Part shown: one piece after another, positions 1 through 5,248 of the stretch
Numbering within the stretch: the first letter of the stretch is position 1
Layout of the letters: every line of letters begins with the position of its first letter
NCBI GenBank assembly: GCA_020056205.1
Contig: JAGVIF010000405.1
Span: 1 to 5,346, forward strand
DNA: 5,346 nt
Direction of reading: 5' to 3'
Origin: Lentisphaeria bacterium
Lineage (GTDB): Bacteria > Verrucomicrobiota > Lentisphaeria > Victivallales > GWF2-50-93
The notes under the pieces: model-generated
Told to the model about the DNA's origin: nothing
Database searches by the model: none
What the model saw: the letters and a program-made list of their open reading frames with translations, nothing else
Made by a program: the position numbers and the translations under genes

Positions 1-13
1 GCTCTTCCGATCT
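1..13 (+). other. Illumina adapter remnant at contig edge
   Basis: The first 13 bases, GCTCTTCCGATCT, match exactly the 3' end shared by standard Illumina sequencing adapters, ending where the insert begins. The DUF502 reading frame next to it becomes family-like only from base 14. Read through the adapter it gives Leu-Phe-Arg-Ser, which does not look like the family's sequence before the conserved VPTTPNP motif. I therefore treat these bases as untrimmed adapter and not as genomic DNA. Confidence 0.93.
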
Positions 14-175
14 GTGCCTACAACCCCAAATCCAACAACAGGATTCTTTATCATCGTTCCCGCCGAAGAAGTCGTCAAAACATCCATATCAGTCGAGGAC
101 GGAATAAAAATGATCGTCTCCGGAGGCATACTCGGACACGATAAATTTGAGCAATTGTTTCAGAAACAGCCGTAA
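14..175 (+). CDS. DUF502 family membrane protein, C-terminal fragment
   Basis: Only the last 53 codons and a TAA stop are present; the 5' part is lost at the contig edge. The fragment begins with VPTTPNPTTGFF, followed by a VPAEEV stretch and then SVEDGIKMIVSGG. These correspond in order to the conserved C-terminal blocks of DUF502 proteins (usual form V-PTTPNPTSGF, VP-EDV, SVEDA-K-IISGG). The family has about 200 residues with two membrane helices near the N terminus, which would lie in the missing part, and also includes the plant COV (continuous vascular ring) proteins. Its biochemical function in bacteria is unknown. The tail after SGG (ILGHDKFEQLFQKQP) is short and variable. It is convergent with the transporter operon and separated from it by 149 bases, so it is not co-transcribed with it. 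Family assignment is from motif memory, without a search. Confidence 0.85.
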   Translation: MPTTPNPTTGFFIIVPAEEVVKTSISVEDGIKMIVSGGILGHDKFEQLFQKQP

Positions 176-255
176 CTCCAAAACAGCAACATTTTCAACG
201 CTTCTCATTCATCATCAATCACTTCGCTATACTGGCACCGTCTCTTTTGTATTCT

Positions 256-290
256 GAGAGCCCGACGATACCAAGGTATCGAAGGCGCTC
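256..290. repeat. Imperfect inverted repeat between convergent genes
   Basis: The core is a 7-bp perfect inverted repeat, CGATACC (266-272) and GGTATCG (275-281), separated by two A residues. An outer pair, GAGaGCC (256-262) against GGCgCTC (284-290), matches at 6 of 7 positions. As RNA it could form a two-part hairpin on either strand. It lies between two converging genes, where a bidirectional terminator would be expected, but neither strand has a T run after the stem, so an intrinsic terminator call is not justified. It could be a 3'-end stabilising hairpin or a small dispersed palindrome. The rest of the 176-324 gap shows nothing else I can support. Confidence 0.5.
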
Positions 291-324
291 GAAGATCGCA
301 ATTGGTTCCTCACGGATTCAGGTA

Positions 325-1479
325 TTATTCAATGCTTTTTGAGTCCTCTTTATTTTTATCCTCCGCCTTTTTGAACAGTTCGCCATATGGGGTTATAAAT
401 ACGGCGATGTTGTTTTCAGCTATCAAATAAAGCCATTTGGCGAATTTTTCGTTCTCTTCTTTTGCTTTTGTTTCAGTGGATTCTTTTTTCTCCGCTAAAG
501 ATTTTTCCCTTTTCTGTTTCTCATCGGCCGTTTCGCTGTCAGGCGCGGGCGGTTCGATTATTTCCGCTGCCGAGACCCTGATTTTTGCGTAGCGCTCCGA
601 ATCTTTTTTTCCTCCAACGATGATTTCATACTTGATTCCGTCAAAGGTCTCTCCGGCGAAGACCTTTGGCTTGTCAAGGCCGCTCTCCGAATCAGGCGCG
701 CCTGGATTTGCGATTTTCGCAAAACTGAGACGAGCCAAGGCTGAGCCGATTGAAGAAAGTTTTGCCTTGTCAATCTCTTTTCCGTCCGGAGGATTTTCAA
801 GAGTAAATTCATCGCCTTCATTTTTTCTTGAAATAGTCCAGACGACCTGATTCTGATCGGAGAAGGAAGCTTTTTTCAGATTGTCTGCGGAAATAAAAGT
901 TTTATCTGCCCACGCGAAGGCGTCATTTTCCAGATCGGGAAGGATTTTGTTTGCGACAAGGACTTCATTTTTTCCCGGAAGAAGAAGAAATCTGCCGTCA
1001 GGAATTTCGGATCCCATTGGATTTTCAGAATTTTTCTGAAAATGTTTTTTCCCGGCGATAAAAGAAAAAAGAAGCAAGCCGTCATCAGCGAATATTTCAA
1101 TTGTTTTTGACCCCGCATTTTTATCCGCGGTGTCGAGCCCAAGCCGCGCATATTGGGATATTCCGGCGTTTATATTTTGCGTGTTTTTCATCTCCGCGAG
1201 ATCGAACGAAAACTGCCGCAGTTTTGATAGATCGGCGGGGTAATCGTAGAGACTGGAGACTGTCCATGCGTCATTCTTTTTGCGGAGTTCGACGCGGAGC
1301 GAGCCGCCGCCGATTTTTATCGCGCTCATTTTATCAGACAAGCCGGCCGGAACGATGTTTTTCCCTATTTTTTCCTCATTTTTGCCGACGGAGGAAAACT
1401 CTTTTTCGCGGACGGCAAAGAACGCGACGGTCAAAATAATTGCGGAGAGAGCCAGAAAGATAAAATGTTTTGATTTCAT
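325..1479 (-). CDS. DUF4340 domain protein, last gene of Gld-type ABC operon
   Basis: Protein of 384 residues. Residues 5-23 form one hydrophobic helix directly after a short basic start (MKSKH), which suits a signal anchor with the rest outside the cytoplasmic membrane. The segment around residues 58-110 (RVELRKKNDAWTV, then YPADLSKLRQF) has the typical DUF4340 look: a strand-rich domain with a Trp in the middle and a 'YPAD' turn before a helix. Similar strand/helix units recur to about residue 300, suggesting repeated domains. Residues 312-345 are extremely Lys/Glu rich, probably helical or disordered, followed by a conserved-looking YLIAENNIAVFITPYGELF block and a charged tail. The start is decided by ATGA overlap with the gldG-like stop (1476-1479) and a weak AGGA site at 1491-1494. 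DUF4340 genes commonly follow GldG-type genes; the molecular role is unknown. It is probably an accessory extracytoplasmic subunit of the transporter. Confidence 0.85.
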   Translation of the reverse strand: MKSKHFIFLALSAIILTVAFFAVREKEFSSVGKNEEKIGKNIVPAGLSDKMSAIKIGGGSLRVELRKKNDAWTVSSLYDYPADLSKLRQFSFDLAEMKNTQNINAGISQYARLGLDTADKNAGSKTIEIFADDGLLLFSFIAGKKHFQKNSENPMGSEIPDGRFLLLPGKNEVLVANKILPDLENDAFAWADKTFISADNLKKASFSDQNQVVWTISRKNEGDEFTLENPPDGKEIDKAKLSSIGSALARLSFAKIANPGAPDSESGLDKPKVFAGETFDGIKYEIIVGGKKDSERYAKIRVSAAEIIEPPAPDSETADEKQKREKSLAEKKESTETKAKEENEKFAKWLYLIAENNIAVFITPYGELFKKAEDKNKEDSKSIE

Positions 1480-3380
1480 TTCGAGCGTTTTCCTGTATGA
1501 TATTTAAGCCACATTCCGAGCCCGGCAAGTATCACGAGCGCCGGAATCAGGGATGAGTTGACGACCTGTATCATCGTCTGAAGGGAATCTATCTCCTTTC
1601 TGAGGTCTTTTCTTGTCTGTTTGAGTTTTTTCGCCGTTTCTGCCGACTCGGTTCTGTATTTTTTAATTTCTTCGACCTGCTGTGAGGAAAGTATGTATTT
1701 TTGTTTTCCGTCTTTTCCGTGCTGGAGTTCATTGATTCGCTGTTGAGCCTCTCCTCTTTTCTTTTCAAGGTCAAAAATTTCTTTCTGGTATTTGTCCTGC
1801 GCCTCAGCCTGTATTTTCATTATTTTTGACAATGGTCTCTGGCGGATGCGTCTGGTTCTTATGCCGATCAGATCCGAATCGCCCGACATTTGTTCAACGA
1901 TATTTTGGAAGAAAATGAGATTGTCGTTGAAAGGCTGGACTATGAGCCTGCCGAGATATTGCTGTCTCGCCACGCAAAATTCGTCCGCGAACATGTCAAC
2001 ATCGGAGAGAAGGAGAACAAATGTATCGGGAGATTCTTTTATGAACGCATCTGTTTTTTCTATTTTGCCGCCCTCTTTTTCCTCTTTTTTCTTCGTACCG
2101 GAAGGCATGCCGCCGGGAAACGCGGTTTTAAATTTACCTGACAGTTTTAATATGAGATTTTTTTCGGACGCGTCTTTTTTGAAATCTTTCAATATTTGAG
2201 CGCCCGGCAGTTCGGCCATAAAAGCCTCGACGAAGCCGGACGATGGGGATGCGGAAACGATTTTTTCGAGTTTAAGGCCTTCCGAGGGGGATGACGGCGC
2301 GGAAAAAGCTCCCGCATAAATCATATTTACATGGTCGAGATCCGAAATCGCCGGATCGTTGCTTTTTTTCGCGAAATCTCTGAAATCGAGGACGGTCGGA
2401 TAGACCTCCATTTCCGGCGAATTTATATTTCTCATAGAGTTTTCAGTGTCAACGAGAACTTTCGCGTCCGAAAATTTAATATTCCAGTTTTTTAGAAATT
2501 TTTCCATGTTTGACGAGCCCGGCGGAATTGTCTGCCCCATCATTGCCTGCGGAGAAGTTCTTGACTCGGAGAAACAGTACGGGTCGAGGGCGATAATGAG
2601 TTTTCCTCCGTTCATCAAATATTGATCTATATTGTAAAGTTTTTCATCGGAGAGGTTTTTCGGATGCAGTAATATGAGGACTTTTATGCCATCGGGAATG
2701 CTTTCGCTGATATTTATTTTTTTTACATCAAAGCGTTTTTGAAGTTCGGCGACAAAAATCCATGGCGGCTTAGGCTGGCCTTGCCTCATAAAAGCAAGCA
2801 CATCTTCGCCCATGACAGGCAAGTCGGTGATTATGCCGATTCTCTTTTTCGCGTCGCCGGCTCCGGCCTCGAATATGGCGCTTGTTATCATATATTCGAT
2901 TTTTGTCTCATCCTGCGGAGCTATAAAAGGGATGCTCACGGTCTTATCGAGACAGTTGACCGCAAGCCCAAGGTAAAAATTTTCTCCGTCCGGCATCATC
3001 TGCCCGCGAACGTTGTCCATATTTGCGGAGTCTTCGGAGTCGGAATCGGGCGTAGGATCGAATTCCTGAAGAGCCAATTTGCCTTTTCCGTTGATAACAT
3101 ATTCATCGAGGAGGTCTTTTATTCGTTCGGAAAAGCTTCTCAACTGGACAGGCATCCTGTTGTCTTTTCTACTGCGGTAAAATCTCAAAGTAATCGGCGT
3201 GTCGAGTTTTCCAAGCGCTTTTTTTGTTCCGTCCGAGAGGCTGTAAAGTTTGTCCTCCGTTATATCAATTCTGACAGGGATTTTTCCGATAATAGAATTG
3301 AGCGCCACGATCGCGCAGAATAAAAAGATCAAACCCGCGAATGAGAATATATATTTAAACATCAGATTTTTTCCTTTCAT
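1476..3380 (-). CDS. GldG-family ABC transporter auxiliary protein
   Basis: Protein of 634 residues. A membrane helix at about 10-29 is followed by the family hallmark RIDITEDKLYSLSDGTKKAL (residues 37-56). Residues ~60-500 make up the large soluble region of the ABC_transp_aux/GldG type (PF09822), including a Rossmann-like part near 232-268 (VLILLHP ... GGKLIIALDPY) and, near 456-510, a block (LLLSDVDMFADEF ... DSDLIGIRTRR) characteristic of this family's C-terminal half. Residues 424-445 are a Gly/Lys/Glu-rich low-complexity linker. A long heptad-like coiled coil spans about 518-602, then a second helix at ~606-624 and a basic tail. N-in/C-in topology with the bulk outside the cytoplasm is inferred. 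The start at 3380 is supported by AAAGGAGG at 3390-3397, 9 bases upstream; an internal Met7 is a weaker alternative. Its TGA overlaps the next ATG. In Bacteroidetes GldG works with GldA and GldF in gliding/secretion; gliding is not implied here. Confidence 0.9.
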   Translation of the reverse strand: MKGKNLMFKYIFSFAGLIFLFCAIVALNSIIGKIPVRIDITEDKLYSLSDGTKKALGKLDTPITLRFYRSRKDNRMPVQLRSFSERIKDLLDEYVINGKGKLALQEFDPTPDSDSEDSANMDNVRGQMMPDGENFYLGLAVNCLDKTVSIPFIAPQDETKIEYMITSAIFEAGAGDAKKRIGIITDLPVMGEDVLAFMRQGQPKPPWIFVAELQKRFDVKKINISESIPDGIKVLILLHPKNLSDEKLYNIDQYLMNGGKLIIALDPYCFSESRTSPQAMMGQTIPPGSSNMEKFLKNWNIKFSDAKVLVDTENSMRNINSPEMEVYPTVLDFRDFAKKSNDPAISDLDHVNMIYAGAFSAPSSPSEGLKLEKIVSASPSSGFVEAFMAELPGAQILKDFKKDASEKNLILKLSGKFKTAFPGGMPSGTKKKEEKEGGKIEKTDAFIKESPDTFVLLLSDVDMFADEFCVARQQYLGRLIVQPFNDNLIFFQNIVEQMSGDSDLIGIRTRRIRQRPLSKIMKIQAEAQDKYQKEIFDLEKKRGEAQQRINELQHGKDGKQKYILSSQQVEEIKKYRTESAETAKKLKQTRKDLRKEIDSLQTMIQVVNSSLIPALVILAGLGMWLKYHTGKRSK

Positions 3381-3481
3381 CGCTTAACTCCTCCTTTGAA
3401 ACTGCCGTTGGAGTTCACAGCCCCGAGGCCCCGCAGCTCGGGATCTTCGACTTTAGCGTGTCTCTTTCTTGGCAGTTTCAT
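3377..3481 (-). CDS. Possible 34-residue leader or coupling ORF before the gldG-like gene
   Basis: An ATG at 3481-3479 opens a 34-codon frame that ends with TGA sharing the ATGA overlap (3377-3380) with the gldG-like start codon. The peptide, beginning MKLPRKRHAK and ending FKGGVKR, is strongly basic (nine Lys/Arg against three acidic residues) with no hydrophobic segment and no family I recognise. The start codon lies at the upstream arm of a 10-bp inverted repeat, and the frame runs through the downstream arm and the gldG Shine-Dalgarno. Against it: no Shine-Dalgarno is visible before the ATG (the preceding bases are TTTTATCAAA), the codon pattern is not diagnostic, and an open frame this short easily arises by chance. 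If translated, its more likely role is in cis, controlling gldG translation, than as a working protein. Confidence 0.25.
   Translation of the reverse strand: MKLPRKRHAKVEDPELRGLGAVNSNGSFKGGVKR
3390..3397 (-). promoter_or_regulatory. Strong Shine-Dalgarno of the gldG-like gene
   Basis: On the minus strand the sequence reads AAAGGAGG, then nine bases, then ATG at 3380. This is the strongest ribosome-binding site in the window and fixes the start. Its first A (3397) is also the last base of the 10-bp inverted-repeat arm, so folding of that repeat could affect access to this site. Confidence 0.8.
3397..3480 (-). repeat. Perfect 10-bp inverted repeat with internal hairpin, next to a Shine-Dalgarno
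   Basis: TGAAACTGCC (3397-3406) is the exact reverse complement of GGCAGTTTCA (3471-3480), enclosing 64 bases. Inside it, CCCGAG (3422-3427) and CTCGGG (3437-3442) form a second, GC-rich 6-bp stem with a 9-base loop. The downstream arm in the mRNA ends at the first base of the gldG Shine-Dalgarno. A further 8-bp pair, GGAGTTCA (3410-3417) with TGAACTCC (3522-3529), links the loop to the permease stop-codon region, and would be mutually exclusive with, or pseudoknotted to, the 10-bp stem. I read this as a structured intercistronic mRNA region; it could instead be a small dispersed palindromic element. Confidence 0.55.
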
Positions 3482-3487
3482 TTTGAT

Positions 3488-3507
3488 AAAACTGCGAAAA
3501 TCGCAGT
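3488..3507 (-). terminator. Terminator-like hairpin after the permease gene
   Basis: In the minus-strand transcript ACTGCGA (3507-3501), a 3-base TTT loop and TCGCAGT (3497-3491) form a perfect 7-bp stem, followed by TTTA. It begins 11 bases after the permease stop codon. The T run is short and the stem modest, so at most it would be a weak or partial terminator inside the operon, or a 3'-end stabiliser lowering or decoupling gldG and DUF4340 expression from the ATPase/permease pair. Confidence 0.4.
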
Positions 3508-3518
3508 AGGACGCTGGC

Positions 3519-4274
3519 TTATGAACTCCGCCTGCTGTTGAGCGCCACCCCCGTGGCGCAAAGGGCGAATACGATTGTTGACAGAAAGTAGGAAATATCC
3601 TTTACGTCTATCACGCCTCTTCTGAGTCCTTCGTAATGGCTTATCACGCTCGCGCCTGAGATCAGGTTTACTATCCACTCAGGCGCCCATGAAGTGAAAT
3701 AATCCGTTACAGCGGGATGTCCGATTAAGAGCAGGCTCAGGCATATTACCAGGCAGATTATGAAGCTTACGACCTGATTTTTTGATATCGCCGAAGTGAA
3801 AGAGCCTATCGCGAGATATGTTCCGGCGAGAAGCAGGCTTGCAAGATATCCGGATATCATTGTTCCGATGTCCGGCTCTCCGAGCGCTAACACTGTTATC
3901 GCGAGCGGAAATGTGAGAAGAAGGGAAAGCCCGAGCACAAACCAAGCCGCCAAATATTTACCCGCGACGGCTTCGGCTGTTGAAATAGGCATCGTGAAGA
4001 GCAGTTCAATCGTTCCGGATTTGTTTTCTTCAGCCCAAAGCCTCATCGCGACAGCCGGCACGAGCAAAAGATAGAGCCAGGGGTGAAACGGAAAAAAGCA
4101 ATTAGCAAGACTCGCCTCATTAGCGGCGAAAAACCCGCCAAACCATTTGGTGAAAGTGAAAAATGAACACAGGAGAAGAAATATTACGATAAAGACATAC
4201 GCGAGAGGGGATGTGAAATAGCCCGTCGTTTCCCTTCTAAATATCCAGAAAATTCTCAGCAGCGAATTTTTCAT
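3519..4274 (-). CDS. ABC-2 type permease, GldF-like
   Basis: Protein of 251 residues, a usual length for this family. It starts with an amphipathic segment and the RRE-x4-YF-SPLAYVFI motif (residues 13-30) typical of GldF-like ABC-2 permeases. Six hydrophobic segments are visible at about 24-42, 62-78, 106-130, 138-160, 168-186 and 226-246. Between helices 2 and 3 lies the family signature MRLWAEENKSGTIELLFTMP (77-96), the cytoplasmic coupling region that contacts the ATPase. LGEPDIG (131-137), SGYLAS (141-146) and AIGSFTSAISKNQ (155-167) are also family-typical. Presumably it dimerises and forms the membrane part of the transporter with the upstream ATPase. Its start lies two bases after the ATPase stop and has GGAGG at 4285-4289, 10 bases upstream, inside the ATPase C-terminal codons, so the two are translationally coupled. 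The substrate cannot be told from the sequence. Confidence 0.92.
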   Translation of the reverse strand: MKNSLLRIFWIFRRETTGYFTSPLAYVFIVIFLLLCSFFTFTKWFGGFFAANEASLANCFFPFHPWLYLLLVPAVAMRLWAEENKSGTIELLFTMPISTAEAVAGKYLAAWFVLGLSLLLTFPLAITVLALGEPDIGTMISGYLASLLLAGTYLAIGSFTSAISKNQVVSFIICLVICLSLLLIGHPAVTDYFTSWAPEWIVNLISGASVISHYEGLRRGVIDVKDISYFLSTIVFALCATGVALNSRRSS

Positions 4275-4276
4275 AT

Positions 4277-5233
4277 TTATTTTTCCTCCGAATTTCCTGT
4301 TATCTTTCTGAACACATCGTCAAGCCGCCCGTCATCGGTGCGAAATTCGCGGACTTCCCAATTTTTTTCGCGTGCGGCGGCCGCCAAATCAAGGGCAAGC
4401 GCCGGAGCGGAAATATTCCTTTTCGGATATATTCTGAATGAAGATATTTCGGCGTCTTTTCCTTTGAATTCACGCGCCTCCTCAACATTTTCAAGAGAGG
4501 AAATTGCGGAGATGATTTCCTGCGGGGCGCTTGTCTTAAGCGAAATCACGACGGTATTCGCGAAGGAAGACCTCGCGCGAAGTTCTTCCGGAGCGCCGTT
4601 CGCCACTATCTTTCCATCGGATATTATCAGAGCCCTAGAACAGCACGCGTCAACCTCCTCAAGAATATGCGTGGAAATTATTATCGCCTTGCTTTTCCCC
4701 ATCTCCTTTATCATGTTTCTGACTTCGAATTTCTGATTAGGATCGAGTCCGTCGGTAGGCTCGTCGAGAATGAGCGCCGGCGGATCGTGAAGTATAGCCT
4801 GCGCGAAAGATGTCCGCCGGATATAGCCTTTTGAAAGTGTGTCTATGCTCTGATAAAAGACCTTTTCCAAATGACAGACCGCCACAGCCCTGTCTATCGC
4901 CTTTGACGCCTCTTTTCGCCCTAATCCCCTTATCCCTGCTATAAAATTCAGGAATCCGCAGACATTCATGTCTCCGTAGACCGGCGCGTTTTCGGGCAAA
5001 TATCCTATTCTTGATTTTGCTGTCCGAGGGTTTGACAACATGTCTATTCCATCAATCAGCACTTCGCCTCCGTTTGGCTCAAAGAATCCGGCCAGAAGTC
5101 TCATTGTTGTTGTTTTTCCGGCTCCGTTTGGCCCGAGAAAACCAAGAACTTCTCCTCTTTTCACATCGAATGAGACCGAGTCAACGGCTTTAATAGCGCC
5201 AAAGTTTTTCGTCAATGTTCTTGCCTTTATCAT
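4277..5233 (-). CDS. ABC transporter ATP-binding protein, GldA/NatA-like
   Basis: Protein of 318 residues counted from the ATG at 5233. It is a complete nucleotide-binding domain: Walker A GPNGAGKT (34-41), a PEN in place of the usual Q-loop glutamine (E81, common in GldA-like proteins), a divergent signature LSKGY (133-137), Walker B ALILDE (153-158), D-loop GLD (162-164) and switch His189 in STH. After residue ~225 comes a DUF4162-type C-terminal extension ending in the characteristic RLDDVFRKIT (303-312). It should power the downstream permease from the cytoplasmic side. All catalytic residues are present. Start choice: ATG at 5233 gives MIKARTLTKNFG, matching the family N terminus; a TTG at 5236, directly before it in frame, would add one residue. 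Neither has a recognisable Shine-Dalgarno: the upstream bases are CTAACACTTAAATTTG. First recognised gene of the operon. Confidence 0.93.
   Translation of the reverse strand: MIKARTLTKNFGAIKAVDSVSFDVKRGEVLGFLGPNGAGKTTTMRLLAGFFEPNGGEVLIDGIDMLSNPRTAKSRIGYLPENAPVYGDMNVCGFLNFIAGIRGLGRKEASKAIDRAVAVCHLEKVFYQSIDTLSKGYIRRTSFAQAILHDPPALILDEPTDGLDPNQKFEVRNMIKEMGKSKAIIISTHILEEVDACCSRALIISDGKIVANGAPEELRARSSFANTVVISLKTSAPQEIISAISSLENVEEAREFKGKDAEISSFRIYPKRNISAPALALDLAAAAREKNWEVREFRTDDGRLDDVFRKITGNSEEK
4285..4289 (-). promoter_or_regulatory. Shine-Dalgarno of the permease gene
   Basis: On the minus strand GGAGG lies within the last codons of the ATPase gene, followed by ten A/T bases and the permease ATG at 4274. 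It fixes the permease start and indicates coupling of the two genes. Confidence 0.75.
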
Positions 5234-5248
5234 CAAATTTAAGTGTTA

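Noticed and set aside
932..945. Sequence resembling the reverse complement of the Illumina adapter (AGATCGGGAAGG)
   Set aside because: It differs from the adapter at several positions and encodes a continuous part (LPDLEN) of the DUF4340 protein, so it is natural coding sequence.
1101..1439. Plus-strand open frame of 112 codons, Arg/Phe rich
   Set aside because: Antisense to the DUF4340 gene; the odd composition is expected of the complement of Lys/Glu-rich coding.
1792..2199. Plus-strand open frame of 135 codons
   Set aside because: Antisense to the GldG-like gene and composed of shadow residues of its coding; no domain or context supports it.
2739..3323. Plus-strand open frame of 194 codons
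   Set aside because: It is fully antisense to the GldG-like gene, whose family motifs are clear across the same bases; the predicted peptide has no recognisable domain and no good ribosome-binding site.
3478..3678. Minus-strand 66-codon frame overlapping the permease 3' end
   Set aside because: Out of frame with the conserved permease, Arg-rich shadow sequence, no start signal, and it ends inside the structured gap without relation to gldG.
4338..4736. Plus-strand open frame of 132 codons
   Set aside because: Lies opposite the ATPase gene, which has all catalytic motifs in the right order.
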